Shown: positions 30,016 to 39,138 of the stretch, in pieces
How the letters are laid out: the number at the start of each line of letters is the position of its first letter
Position numbering within the stretch: position 1 is the stretch's first letter
From: an uncultured Clostridium sp.
Lineage (GTDB): Bacteria; Bacillota; Clostridia; TANB77; CAG-508
DNA: 64,000 nt
Assembly (NCBI GenBank): GCA_947384775.1
Contig: CANDIF010000004.1
Span: forward strand, 1-64,000
Reading direction: 5' to 3'
Program-made: the position numbers and the translations under genes
Notes under the pieces: generated by a model
The model's input: only the letters and a program-made list of their open reading frames with translations
The model's database searches: none
What the model was told of the DNA's origin: nothing

Positions 30016-30640
30016 TTAAATTGAGATAAACTCTTTTATTTGATTAAATTTACTTTCTCCAATTCCGAGAAATATTCATTAAGTCTTCAATTGTTTTAAA
30101 TTTACCATTTTTGTTTCTATAATCTATTATTTTTGTAGCTGTTGACTTTCCTATACCTGGAAGAGATTCTAATTCTTCTTGTGTTGCTTTATTAATATTG
30201 ATAATTGAATTTTTAGAATTAGTAGAAGAGTCTAATACATTATTACCAGCATTATTACTTATATAATCAGAAATATCTTCATCATAAATGCTAGGAATGT
30301 ATATTTTTTGACCATCTTGTAATTCATAAGCAAGGTTAACTTTATTTATATCAGCAATATCAGTGGCTCCACCTGCTTTTACAATTGCATCGCTAATTCT
30401 AGAGTGTTCTTCTAAATAGATGACTCCAGGAAAATTTACTTCTCCTGCAATATGTACAACGATTTTTGCCTTTTGAATTTCTTCTTTTTTATCTTCTTGA
30501 TTAGTTTCATCAATTAGAAAATCATTACTATTTAAATAAATTTCTTTTGAATCTTTAGTAAAAAAGTAAATACTCGTAAGTATTATTAAAATTATAGATA
30601 TTGAAATTATTAGTAGATTTTTTTTATTAAAATTTTTCAT
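30016..30640 (-). CDS. comEA: ComEA-like DNA-binding protein, one +1 recoding site
   Basis: Competence DNA receptor-like protein of about 207 residues after recoding. An N-terminal membrane anchor (residues 8-27) is followed by an SLBB domain (VVHIAGEVNFPGVIYL...) and a C-terminal helix-hairpin-helix pair: ININKATQEELESLPGIG and TIEDLMNISGIGESKFNQIK. In the zero frame the protein would end five residues after the break (NISRNWRK). Skipping the C of CGG at 30067 restores the second hairpin glycine and adds a normal ComEA ending. The start ATG at 30640 follows AGGAGG. It is divergent from the carboxypeptidase gene. Confidence 0.88.
30064..30067 (-). other. CGGA recoding site, comEA
   Basis: Minus strand reads ATT TCT CGG AAT TGG. 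Skipping the C gives ATT TCT GGA ATT GGA, the conserved S-G-I-G of the helix-hairpin-helix motif. Confidence 0.85.
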
Positions 30641-30719
30641 AGAAACCTCCTAAAACTTGTTTTTTTTAAAAATATATATTATTATAAATATGAAAAAATA
30701 TATGAAACGAGGAATAAAT

Positions 30720-31958
30720 ATGAAGCTTAAAAGAATTTTATGTTTGATAATTATTTTGATAATGTTTATACCAATGTGTGTAAACGCAAGTACAGAAAAT
30801 GTAGAAGTAACAGCACCAATAGCAATTTTAATGGACGGAAAAACAGGTAAAGTTTTGTATGAAAAAGAAGCATATACAAGAGCATATCCTGCAAGTTTAA
30901 CAAAAATGCTTACTGCGATTGTAGTAATGGACCATTGCAAATTAACAGATACTGTAACATATACAGATGAAGCATTAAAAGGGATACAACAAGGTTACGT
31001 AACAGCGAGCCTAATTGATGGAGAAGAATTAACAGTAGAAGATTTATTAAATTTGCTTTTAATACCATCAGCAAATGAAATAGGCAATATGCTGGCATTA
31101 CATGTTTCTGGAAGTATAGAAGGATTTGTAGAATTAATGAATCAAAAAGCTCAAGAAATAAGCTGTAAAGATAGTCATTTTGTTAATACTAATGGGACTC
31201 ATGATGAAAATCATTATACAACTGCATATGATATGGCTTTAATAGGAAAATGTGCAATGCAATATGAGCCGTTAAGAGAAATCGTTTCAAAAATATATTA
31301 TGAATTAGGAGATACGAATAAATATACAGGTAAAACTAGAATTTATGAGACTACAAATGGCTTACTGCTTAATGGAAATCCAGCATCATATTACAAATAT
31401 GCAAAAGGAATAAAAACGGGATATACTACTCCTGCAGGTAGTTGCTTAGCATCATATGCAGAAAAGGATGGGATGGAATTATATGTAGTAGTATTAAAAT
31501 GTGAAGGTGCAGGGGAGAGATACCCAAGTATAAAGAACTTATATAATTATGGTTTTGATACATATTCATATAAAACAATTGCAAAAAAAGATGATAACAT
31601 GCAGACAATAGATGTAAAAAATGGAACTTCTAAAACAAGAAAAATGAATGCAATACTTGAAAATGATATAGAAGCTTTAGTTGATGTAAATGAAAAATAT
31701 ACAATAGAACCACAGGTTCAAATAACTGCCGAATTAAAAGCACCAATTGAAAAAGGAACGAAGATAGGAACAGTAAAATATGAAGTAGAAGGAATAACAT
31801 ACGAGACAAATTTACTTGCAGGAAATACAGTAGAAAAAACATATATGCCACAATTCTTTATACTGTTATTTGTAACACTAATATTGATATTTGGAATAGC
31901 TAAAATTAAAGATAATTACAAAAAGAAACGAAGAATAAGAAAAATAAGAAGTATGTAA
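30720..31958 (+). CDS. D-alanyl-D-alanine carboxypeptidase (PBP5 family)
   Basis: Secreted, membrane-anchored penicillin-binding protein that trims the terminal D-Ala from peptidoglycan stem peptides. A signal peptide (about residues 1-24) precedes the peptidase S11 domain with SLTK (SxxK), SAN (SxN) and KTG in KGIKTGYTTPAG. A PBP5-like C-terminal beta domain and a final membrane helix with a basic tail follow. The ATG at 30720 follows ACGAGGA; the upstream in-frame ATG codons lack a good binding site. In spore formers such proteins can be DacA or DacF; I cannot tell which. Confidence 0.9.
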   Translation: MKLKRILCLIIILIMFIPMCVNASTENVEVTAPIAILMDGKTGKVLYEKEAYTRAYPASLTKMLTAIVVMDHCKLTDTVTYTDEALKGIQQGYVTASLIDGEELTVEDLLNLLLIPSANEIGNMLALHVSGSIEGFVELMNQKAQEISCKDSHFVNTNGTHDENHYTTAYDMALIGKCAMQYEPLREIVSKIYYELGDTNKYTGKTRIYETTNGLLLNGNPASYYKYAKGIKTGYTTPAGSCLASYAEKDGMELYVVVLKCEGAGERYPSIKNLYNYGFDTYSYKTIAKKDDNMQTIDVKNGTSKTRKMNAILENDIEALVDVNEKYTIEPQVQITAELKAPIEKGTKIGTVKYEVEGITYETNLLAGNTVEKTYMPQFFILLFVTLILIFGIAKIKDNYKKKRRIRKIRSM

Positions 31959-31968
31959 AAATAAAAAA

Positions 31969-31999
31969 GAGGGCTTAATTTTATAAATAGCCCTCATTT
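31969..31999. terminator. Bidirectional terminator
   Basis: GAGGGCT and AGCCCTC around an AT-rich loop, flanked by A and T runs, between two convergent genes. Confidence 0.75.
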
Positions 32000-32009
32000 A
32001 TTTTATTTT

Positions 32010-33116
32010 TTAATCATTTGAAGTGGTATTGTTTTCAGATGTGTTATTTCCATCTTCCTCTTGTTCAGGAGTAATTCCATAAAATAGTTCTTGAACTAAT
32101 TCTTTAGTTGCTTCTTTATCTGGATTGAATACATAAACTCCAATATTAGAAGGTCCATCAGAACCAGGAACTTGTCCAGTTTTAATATTATCCATATTCA
32201 TTTCAATAGCATATGGAACATAGTCTTTTATTTCATCAAGATTAATGTTTGTTTTTACATATGATTTAAGAATATCTATAATTTCGAAAATTTCAGTAAC
32301 ATTTTTTAATTTTAATGATTGTTTTCCTAAAGCAATTATCGCTTCACGCTGAGTTCTCATTCTTCCAAAATCTTCTCCTACACCGTATACTCTGTAATAA
32401 GAAGAACCATCATTATTGTGTCTAAACCTTACTAATTGTTCTACTTGATTTCCAGTAAGTTTTTGTTGACCAGCAGTTAAGTGAATATGAAGATCCTGTG
32501 AAGCATCATCATAATTCATATCCATAGGAACATTAAAGTCTAAACCTCCAATAACATCTACAAGTTTATTTAATGCTTTAGTATCTACTAGAATATATTT
32601 TTGAATATTTAATCCAGTAAGTTCATTTACAGCATTTATTGTTTCTTGAGGTGTCTCTCCATGAGAATACTTTGCATTGATTTTGTCATTAGATGTAGCA
32701 CGGTTTATATTATCGCCTACAAAAGTATCTCTTGGGATGGATAGTAAAGCTGCTTCTTGAGTTTTTGGGTCATATTGTGCAACTACAATAGTATCAGACA
32801 TTCCAGTACTTTCTCCTAAAATAAGTACTTGCAGCTTATCTAGGTTTTCCCTTGTATATTTATTATGTCCCATTAATGCGGCTAGTAAATTCCCTCCAGC
32901 ATTATGAATTCTTACTCCAACAAAAATTCCTAAAGCTATAAATAGTATCAATAGGATTAACAAAACTGTGCGTCTTCTTCTTTTTTTCTGAATATTTTTT
33001 TTACTAGGTTTCTTTTTTACTTCATTATTTTGATTTTCTTGCTTTTCTTGTTTTTTATTTGCTTCATTATTTGAACTTCTTTTTTTTGTTTCTTTTGTTT
33101 GTATATGCTTACTCAT
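32010..33116 (-). CDS. LytR-CpsA-Psr family cell-wall glycopolymer ligase
   Basis: LCP enzymes transfer lipid-linked wall polymers such as teichoic acids to peptidoglycan. The 368 residues have a long basic cytoplasmic tail (about 60 residues rich in K, N and Q), one membrane helix, then the LCP domain with LLSIPRDTFV, KINAKYSHG and VEQLVRFRHNN. I chose the ATG at 33116, 6 bp after AAGGAGGT. The tail of the protein is rich in N, T and S. It is transcribed away from the tRNA gene. One out-of-frame CGG. Confidence 0.9.
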   Translation of the reverse strand: MSKHIQTKETKKRSSNNEANKKQEKQENQNNEVKKKPSKKNIQKKRRRRTVLLILLILFIALGIFVGVRIHNAGGNLLAALMGHNKYTRENLDKLQVLILGESTGMSDTIVVAQYDPKTQEAALLSIPRDTFVGDNINRATSNDKINAKYSHGETPQETINAVNELTGLNIQKYILVDTKALNKLVDVIGGLDFNVPMDMNYDDASQDLHIHLTAGQQKLTGNQVEQLVRFRHNNDGSSYYRVYGVGEDFGRMRTQREAIIALGKQSLKLKNVTEIFEIIDILKSYVKTNINLDEIKDYVPYAIEMNMDNIKTGQVPGSDGPSNIGVYVFNPDKEATKELVQELFYGITPEQEEDGNNTSENNTTSND

Positions 33117-33204
33117 AAAGACCTCCTTAAAATTCCCCACATTGATATACTTAACAAAGTATATCAAAAAAAACACAAAAATTCAACTATTCTGTAAAAA
33201 AAGA

Positions 33205-33233
33205 TTGACTATTTCATAAAATTGTGTTATTAT
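33205..33233 (+). promoter_or_regulatory. Predicted sigma-A promoter of the tRNA gene
   Basis: TTGACT and TATTAT with a 17-bp spacer, ending 18 bp upstream of the tRNA 5' end. Confidence 0.65.
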
Positions 33234-33251
33234 ATTAAATGCATCACAAAT

Positions 33252-33328
<77 letters not shown>

Positions 33329-33330
33329 AA

Positions 33331-33358
33331 AATGCGACCATAATAGGTCGCATTTTTA
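33331..33358 (+). terminator. Terminator after tRNA-Arg
   Basis: AATGCGACC and GGTCGCATT around ATAATA, followed by a T run. Confidence 0.85.
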
Positions 33359-33366
33359 TTTAAGAG

Positions 33367-33440
33367 TGAATAGTTAATAATGAATAGTAATTTAATGTAA
33401 TCTAAGGAGCACATTTGTACTATTCATCATTAACTATTCA
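33367..33440. repeat. 23-bp inverted repeat in a non-coding spacer
   Basis: 33367-33389 and 33418-33440 are complementary at 22 of 23 positions (units of TGAATAGTTAATAATGAATAGTA). A further partial unit (TCATTATTAACT) follows. The rest of the 240-bp spacer after the tRNA shows no gene. Confidence 0.7.
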
Positions 33441-33569
33441 TTTTTCATTATTAACTAACTAATAGAATTCTTGAGTGACAATTGTGTATCACGTCGCAAA
33501 TTTAGAGCATAATTCTCTTATTTTATTTTTTTTCGTTTTTTATTAGATAATTTTAGATTTTCCTTCTTT

Positions 33570-34397
33570 TTATTGGGACAAGTTATTAGGTTGTATATTA
33601 TGTTTTTCCTTATATTCTTCCCAAGTCATATGTTCACTTGAATCCTGTTTTTCATTCTGATTTAAAATTTCATCTATGTCATACCTTTGATTTTTTTGAG
33701 TTTTTTTATTATGGCTATTTATAATTTCAATTACATCATATTTGTCTGTTTTCTTCTTTAAATCCAATTTAAAAGAAATTATAGTATAAACATTGAAACA
33801 AACAGATAATACTAATAAAATTATCAATGAAATAATAAATATTAATGATTTTTTTAAGGATTTTGTATCATTATTTTTTGAATAAAAAGTTTCTTTTATA
33901 GTATCTAATGGAACAATTTCATGATGTTTTGGAATAGATTTATGATGGCTTGAAATATTTTTATGTTCTACTAAATGAAGTTCTTCATTTCTTTCAAAAA
34001 TGTGTTTTCTTTTTGAAAAATAAACATAGTTAGGGTAAACAAATATAAGTGTCCATATTCCAGAATATATTATGATGGATTGAGTAAAATTAAAGTTTGC
34101 GGAATTTGAAGAGGCATAAAGAATACTATTAATAACTAGCTCAACAAATAAAGAAAAAATTAGTAATTTATAACCAATCTTTGTTTTCTTAATAAAATTA
34201 ATATATACAATAATTTGAAATATCATATATATTGCAGGAATCAAAACAAGTATAATGCTAAACCAACTAAATTCAATATCAGATACATTATTACATACTG
34301 TTAATAATGATATACCCCATATTAAAATACTAACAGGGAATCTGAAATATTTAAAGAAATTCCACCACTTCATAGGTAAAGTCTGAGTATTTTCCAC
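33570..34397 (-). CDS. Uncharacterised membrane protein
   Basis: A 275-residue protein I do not recognise. It has four hydrophobic segments in the N-terminal half (about residues 18-35, 42-68, 78-98, 105-128), a histidine-rich cytoplasmic loop around SSHHKSIPKHH, a fifth segment near 185-207 and a polar, lysine-rich C-terminal tail. The ATG at 34397 has a GAAGGAATAA-type binding site. It lies at the left edge of the accessory region next to the tRNA gene. No CGG at all. Confidence 0.65.
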   Translation of the reverse strand: MENTQTLPMKWWNFFKYFRFPVSILIWGISLLTVCNNVSDIEFSWFSIILVLIPAIYMIFQIIVYINFIKKTKIGYKLLIFSLFVELVINSILYASSNSANFNFTQSIIIYSGIWTLIFVYPNYVYFSKRKHIFERNEELHLVEHKNISSHHKSIPKHHEIVPLDTIKETFYSKNNDTKSLKKSLIFIISLIILLVLSVCFNVYTIISFKLDLKKKTDKYDVIEIINSHNKKTQKNQRYDIDEILNQNEKQDSSEHMTWEEYKEKHNIQPNNLSQ

Positions 34398-34419
34398 TTA
34401 TTATTCCTTCTTTTTTATT

Positions 34420-34691
34420 TTATTCAAAAATTTTACTTATTCTTGCTTCCACAACCTTGCAAAGTATTTTAAATTTATTATTTTTATCTAGTCGTCTTGG
34501 TGGGGAATAAGAATTAAAAGCAACTAATTCAATGTGGTCATCATATATAAGAATATTAAAGCAGAGCAACCAAGTTTTTTAGTTATTGCGACTGGACCTA
34601 AAGAAAAACCAATTGAAATTTCTTTTGTAAAATTTTTTAAACGAGTTTTTAAATATTTTGAAATTTTATTGAATTTATTTCTCACTGGCAT
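34420..34691 (-). pseudogene. Probable decayed small gene
   Basis: A minus-strand frame starts at ATG 34691 behind AAAGGAG (MPVRNKFNKISKYLKT...) and runs to about SLGPVAITKKLG. A second frame then carries a coherent sequence (YDDHIELVAFNSYSPP... to ISKIFE, stop at 34420). The shift near 34550 is not at a CGG, so this looks like ordinary decay or an annotation accident. No function recognised. The rest of the 530-bp stretch between 34398 and 34930 shows nothing. Confidence 0.35.
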
Positions 34692-34930
34692 CCACTCCTT
34701 TTTTGATTTTTTTTGTGGTTGTCTGCTCAGGTTGTCCTGCTTTAATATTCTTTCTAGAAATTTTAACACAATAATACAAATAAATCAATATTAAGGAAGA
34801 CAAATGAAACAAGCTAAAAAAACAGATATAGAAAAATAATTGTAATGGAAAAAACTAACGACAGAATATTACCTTTAAATTTGCAATATTCTGTCTTTTG
34901 ATGTAAAATACTATAAAAAGGGGGAAAGAT

Positions 34931-35334
34931 ATGGAGGAAAATAAAAAAATTGGAAGAATATTAAATTTTGGATAGGTGTTGTAATTGCTATTGTAATTAT
35001 AATTGGAGCAATATTTTTATTAAAAAAACCTAAATTCGAAGTGGAAGATTTCACGATAACAGAAAAAATTGATGAATACGATACATTGCCAGATTATATA
35101 AGTTATAGAGGAGAAGGGTTTATAAAAACTTCAGATAAAAAACATACATATTTAGTAGTTCTTAAAGCTACAGTGAAATCAGGTGGCAAAGAAAACGATA
35201 AAGAAGAGCAGCTTCAATTAGTAGTAGTAAATAAAGGAGAAGGAGAATTTTATACATTTGATTATGGAGACGAAGGAGAAATTACAAAGCCAAAATATAA
35301 ATTTGAAATTTTAGGAAGTATAAAAATAAAATAA
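34931..35334 (+). pseudogene. Small membrane-anchored protein, frame broken at a poly-A run
   Basis: ATG 34931 behind a GGGGGAAAG leader starts a frame that stops after 14 codons. A second frame gives a clear membrane helix (IGVVIAIVIIIGAIFLL) and a 97-residue soluble domain ending at 35334. Adding one A to the A7 run near 34941-34948 joins them into one protein beginning MEENKKNWKNIKFW. This break is a homopolymer change, unlike the CGG sites: slippage, mutation or read error. Function unknown. Confidence 0.55.
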
Positions 35335-35343
35335 CAAAAAACT

Positions 35344-35376
35344 AAAACTCACTTATTTAATAAGTGAGTTTTAGTA
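35344..35376 (+). terminator. Terminator
   Basis: AAAACTCACTTA and its exact complement around a TTTAA loop, a 12-bp stem ending in TTTT. Confidence 0.75.
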
Positions 35377-35484
35377 TGTAGTTATTTCAAATTTTCCAAA
35401 TCTATTTTAAACAAATAATAAATTGATTATATTGGAGAGAATTTGCATATATTATATAGATATTAGAAAATAACATAAAAAATG

Positions 35485-35513
35485 TTGAACATATTGACTT
35501 TTTGTGTTATACT
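35485..35513 (+). promoter_or_regulatory. Predicted promoter of the type III antitoxin RNA
   Basis: TTGAAC and TATACT with a 17-bp spacer, 13 bp before the first RNA repeat. Confidence 0.6.
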
Positions 35514-35525
35514 AATATTAGAAAA

Positions 35526-35619
35526 ATGGAGGACACGACCTATAGTGTCGGTAAATAGGATAGGTTTAACAGATGGAGGACACGGCTTGCAGTGTCATAA
35601 AATAGGGCAAGCTAAAAAA
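35526..35619 (+). ncRNA. Probable type III antitoxin RNA, two pseudoknot repeats
   Basis: Two tandem 47-nt units (35526-35572, 35573-35619) both begin ATGGAGGACACG. Each can form the stem GACAC/GTGTC. The loop then pairs downstream: ACCTAT with ATAGGT in unit 1 and GCTTGC with GCAAGC in unit 2. The pairing bases differ between the units but remain complementary, which supports an H-type pseudoknot. A promoter precedes, and a terminator and a toxin start follow, the order known for ToxIN/CptIN-type loci. Confidence 0.75.
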
Positions 35620-35627
35620 TGTTATAT

Positions 35628-35659
35628 GAGGGCTTTCTTTAAAGGAAGCTCTCTTTTTT
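35628..35659 (+). terminator. Terminator between antitoxin RNA and toxin remnant
   Basis: GAGGGCTTTC and GGAAGCTCTC around TTTAAA, followed by six T. Type III systems use such a leaky terminator to set the RNA-to-toxin ratio. Confidence 0.8.
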
Positions 35660-35678
35660 ATATTTGAAGGAGTAGTTT

Positions 35679-35771
35679 ATGAAGGTTGAAAATGGAAAAT
35701 TTTATTTTATAAGTAATAAATTTATAAAAAAATATCAGAGCAAATATAATTTGATGGAAAATAAGGAATAG
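35679..35771 (+). pseudogene. Truncated type III toxin (ToxN/CptN-like), N-terminal 30 residues
   Basis: ATG 35679 follows GAAGGAG. The 30 residues (MKVENGKFYFIS, then KKYQSKYNLMENKE) resemble the start of ToxN/AbiQ-family endoribonucleases. The frame then ends at TAG exactly where phage tape-measure sequence begins. The catalytic core is missing, so the toxin must be dead. The family assignment rests on the short match plus the upstream repeat RNA. Confidence 0.6.
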
Positions 35772-36211
35772 AGATTCTTAAAGGCTTAGAAAAGGGAGTA
35801 GGAAATGAATATTGGAAAAATAAGATATTTGAAAATACAAAGGCTGTAGCAAAAAGTATAACAAATATTATGAATAGTATAGGAATAAAAACAAGTTCTC
35901 CAAAGATTAAAATGAATGAAATTCCAGGACATAAATTAGGGTTAGATTATGTACCATATGATAACTATATAGCAAGGTTGCATAAAGGTGAAAGAATATT
36001 GACAGCAAAAGAAAATGAACAATTAATTAAATTTAAAAAAATGCCACAAGTAATTGATAATACTCCATTAATAAATAATCAGCTGAGAACAATAGATAAT
36101 AAAATTATTTGTACAACTCCAAATATAACCTTTAATGTGCAAAAAATGGATAAAGCAAATTTAGATATGGCATTTAACTATATAAACAAGCGATTTGGAA
36201 TACAATATTAA
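35765..36211 (+). pseudogene. Phage tail tape-measure protein, C-terminal fragment
   Basis: An open frame without a start begins at the end of the toxin remnant and runs for 148 codons. It contains GLDYVPYDNYIARLHKGERILT, split here as GLDYVPYDNY and RLHKGERILTAKE, the conserved C-terminal motif of siphophage tape-measure proteins. The large N-terminal part is gone. A deletion has joined the toxin 5' end to this fragment. Downstream genes are tail and lysis genes in the usual phage order. Confidence 0.75.
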
Positions 36212-36269
36212 AAATTGCAATAAACTTTTATATATGATAAAATAATTAAAAAATATATGGAGCTAAAAA

Positions 36270-37211
36270 ATGGCTTCAATGAAATGTAAAAAATGTGGAA
36301 ATAAAATAGAGGGTAAAATGAAAACATGTCCAGAATGTGGAGTGAGAATCAAAAGAAAAAGTTTATTAAAAAAATGGTGGGTATGGTTAATTGCTTTTAT
36401 AGTTATTGCTTGTATTATTGTAGGAATTACTATTTTAAGTATTAAACCAGAGGAAGAGCAAGCGACGAGTAACGAATGGAATAAAATAGAAAAAAATGAA
36501 AATAAACTAGAAGATAATTACGAATATCATTCAGAAATAATAAACGATGGAGTTCCTATAATAAAAATTGTAGTAAAAAATGGTTATTATTTAACAAATC
36601 CAGAAATGGAAAAAATTTATGAAAAATATGCAAAAGAAAATTGTAAGGTGTGGTTTTTTAGAACAGAAGAGGATGCAGAAAATTTGGAGAGTTATAATGT
36701 TGCAGAGATAAAAAAAGAATCTGGAGCATATAAAATACATAGATTTGGAGAAGAAACAGAGGAAGAAAGAGCTGAAAGAATTAGACTAGAAAATGAAAAG
36801 AGAATAGCAGAACAAAAGAGAAAAGAAGAAGAGGAAAAAGCAAAGAAAGAACAAGAAGAACGTGATTTTAAGGCAAGCTGTTCTACATATACTTTTAAAG
36901 AAATAGCAAGAAATCCAGAAAACTTCAAAGGAACTAGAGTAAAACTAACAGGAGAAGTAATTCAAACAATGTATGGAACTTATAGTACTGTATTAAGAGT
37001 AAACATTACGAAAGAAGGAAGATATACTACATATTACTCAGATACAATATATGTAACATATTATCCGGAAGCAGGAGAAGATAAAATATTAGAAGATGAT
37101 ATTATAACAATATGGGGAACATCTAAAGGAGATACTTCATATACAAGTACAATGAACGCAACAGTTACACTACCACATATTGAAGCTAAATATATAACAA
37201 TAAATGAATAA
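36270..37211 (+). CDS. Zinc-ribbon, membrane-anchored protein with OB-fold-like C terminus
   Basis: A 313-residue protein. An N-terminal zinc ribbon (CKKCGNKIEGK...CPECG) is followed by a basic stretch and a membrane helix (about residues 37-57). A polar domain and a long charged coiled coil (about 165-205, rich in E, K and R) come next. The C-terminal domain (TFKEIARNPENFKGTRVKLTGEV) looks like an OB-fold of the kind seen in other zinc-ribbon membrane proteins. The function is unknown and it is not a typical tail gene, so it may be a moron in the prophage remnant. Start ATG 36270. Confidence 0.7.
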   Translation: MASMKCKKCGNKIEGKMKTCPECGVRIKRKSLLKKWWVWLIAFIVIACIIVGITILSIKPEEEQATSNEWNKIEKNENKLEDNYEYHSEIINDGVPIIKIVVKNGYYLTNPEMEKIYEKYAKENCKVWFFRTEEDAENLESYNVAEIKKESGAYKIHRFGEETEEERAERIRLENEKRIAEQKRKEEEEKAKKEQEERDFKASCSTYTFKEIARNPENFKGTRVKLTGEVIQTMYGTYSTVLRVNITKEGRYTTYYSDTIYVTYYPEAGEDKILEDDIITIWGTSKGDTSYTSTMNATVTLPHIEAKYITINE

Positions 37212-37273
37212 AATAGTAAAAAGCTCACTTACATTTTTTGTAAGTGGGATTATATAATAAAAAGGAGGCAGAA

Positions 37274-38119
37274 GTGGTCAGAGAATTTTATATAGAAAAT
37301 GGATTAGGGCAACGTTTTTCAATGATGGATATTGAAAAATGTTGCTTTTTAAGTTTTCCAACAGGTCTTGGCTATAGTAATGATATTCAATTTATCCAAA
37401 TAGAAAATGATTTTATTGCAGATATTAAAAAAATAGCACAAGGACAAATTTCGGGAGAACTAATTTTTAAAAAATATGATAATTTCAAAAAGTTTATAGA
37501 TTTCATAGAAGGAGCAGAAGATTTGAGATTAGTCTACAGAATACCTTTAGAAAATGAAACTATAGAATATTATAAAGATATAGATGTATCAACAGTTGAA
37601 AAGGGAGAATTTGGAACAGATGGAGTTTTGAGAATACCAATAACTTTTATGTGTAAATCGCTATGGTATGAAGCAAAGGAAGTTGTATACAACATAGATT
37701 CTGTTACAAATGAATTAAGATGGGATTTTAATTGGAATTCTGCATTTACATCTTATGATAATAGAAATATCATATTTGAAAATAAAGGACATACAAATGC
37801 ACCATTTAAATTAGAGTTAAATGGAGAAATTATAAGTCCAAAAATCACAATTCTTGAAGATGAAAAAGAAATTGGAATGTTGGATTTAACAGGGTTAACA
37901 ATAAACTCTGGAGAAAAGTTTATTTACAATACAAAAGATACAAGGGAGCAAATTTATAAAGAAGGAAAAGATGGGAAGGAAAATCTATTTAGTTTTTTAA
38001 ATCCTAATTTTATTAACTTTTATAAATTAAGAAAAGGAGTTTCAAAAATAAGATTAGAAGCAGACAATGAAATAACAAATGGAAAATTAACAATATATGT
38101 ACAGTATAAAGCTGTATAA
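37274..38119 (+). CDS. Phage distal tail protein (Dit-like)
   Basis: A 281-residue protein starting at GTG 37274, 5 bp after AAAGGAGG. The N terminus (YIENGLGQRFSMMD) and the layout fit the siphophage distal tail / phage tail family, which forms the hub between tube and baseplate. It contains a beta-rich N-terminal domain, a galectin-like C-terminal part and no membrane segment. It lies between the tape-measure fragment and other tail genes, the normal order. One out-of-frame CGG. Confidence 0.75.
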   Translation: MVREFYIENGLGQRFSMMDIEKCCFLSFPTGLGYSNDIQFIQIENDFIADIKKIAQGQISGELIFKKYDNFKKFIDFIEGAEDLRLVYRIPLENETIEYYKDIDVSTVEKGEFGTDGVLRIPITFMCKSLWYEAKEVVYNIDSVTNELRWDFNWNSAFTSYDNRNIIFENKGHTNAPFKLELNGEIISPKITILEDEKEIGMLDLTGLTINSGEKFIYNTKDTREQIYKEGKDGKENLFSFLNPNFINFYKLRKGVSKIRLEADNEITNGKLTIYVQYKAV

Positions 38120-38136
38120 AGAAAGGAAGGATGAAC

Positions 38137-39129
38137 ATGCTAAAAGGACATGTATTTAATATGCAAACGTTTACAAGTGAGGCGTTTGCTCTTTTTATAG
38201 ATAAATTTTTAAATGGAAAAAGTGGTGTGGCGAGAGGATGTGAACTATCTAATACCAATAATTCAATAACCGTGGGAGAGGGATATTTTGTAGTCAAAGG
38301 AAGATTTTTACAAATTATTTCTAGTGAAACAATTTCAAATATTACAGTAAATGGTTTTTATAGTTTAATATGTGAAATAGATTTAGGAAAAACAAATACA
38401 ACAGATGAACTAAATCAGGCAAAAATTAAAGTTATAAGCAGTACAAACAATTACCCTGAATTACAAAAGCAAGATATTACAACAAATGGAACAATATATC
38501 AATATGAATTTGCAAGATTTAAAGTGGAAAATGGCAATATAACAAATGTCGAGGATAAAAGAACTTTTATAGATTTTGATACAATCTATAATTATATACA
38601 AAAAGAGTCAGACGAAATGTTTAAGAAAATCGCTAAAGAGCTAGAACATGTACTAGATGGAAGTGCATATTGTTTAAAGAAGGATATGTTAAAAATGGAA
38701 GTAAAACAATTGAAAGATAAATTAGATAACGAAGATAGGCTTAAGGCAACTATTAGTACAATAGCAGAATTAACAGTAAGAGATATAAGAAACAATGGAG
38801 AAGAAACTAATTTAACTTACAATGGATATTATAGAGAAATTCTAAGTTTACTATATATTGATAAAGTCAAAAAAATAATAGCGATGTTGGATGAAAAAGA
38901 TTCTAACAAAGTGAAACTTATTAATTGGTTAAATAATGTAAAAGTAATGAATGCTAATTTAGACAATGCTTCAGCAGAATTTCAAGAAACGTGGCTAGGA
39001 ATACCACAGAGAATAATTGCTCTTGTCAGAGAAGAATCATATAGTTCTTTTTTTATTCCAAAATCTATGGCATATCCAGATTTATCATTATCAACAATAA
39101 TAACAAACCTATATAATTCTTTAGAATAG
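38137..39129 (+). CDS. Phage tail/baseplate protein
   Basis: A 330-residue protein starting at ATG 38137, 6 bp after GAAAGGAAGG; the ATG 6 bp upstream touches the binding site. The N-terminal segment (LNGKSGVARGCELS, ITVGEGYFVVKGR) is typical of structural proteins at the tip of clostridial siphophage tails. A helical C-terminal half follows. The exact role, baseplate or receptor binding, cannot be told. It is followed by the next tail gene after 9 bp. Confidence 0.6.
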   Translation: MLKGHVFNMQTFTSEAFALFIDKFLNGKSGVARGCELSNTNNSITVGEGYFVVKGRFLQIISSETISNITVNGFYSLICEIDLGKTNTTDELNQAKIKVISSTNNYPELQKQDITTNGTIYQYEFARFKVENGNITNVEDKRTFIDFDTIYNYIQKESDEMFKKIAKELEHVLDGSAYCLKKDMLKMEVKQLKDKLDNEDRLKATISTIAELTVRDIRNNGEETNLTYNGYYREILSLLYIDKVKKIIAMLDEKDSNKVKLINWLNNVKVMNANLDNASAEFQETWLGIPQRIIALVREESYSSFFIPKSMAYPDLSLSTIITNLYNSLE

Positions 39130-39138
39130 AGGTGAAAC

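Noticed and set aside
34534..34794. Plus-strand 86-residue frame
   Set aside because: It overlaps the minus-strand frame that has an AAAGGAG site, and its own sequence is low-complexity F/L/K without a binding site.
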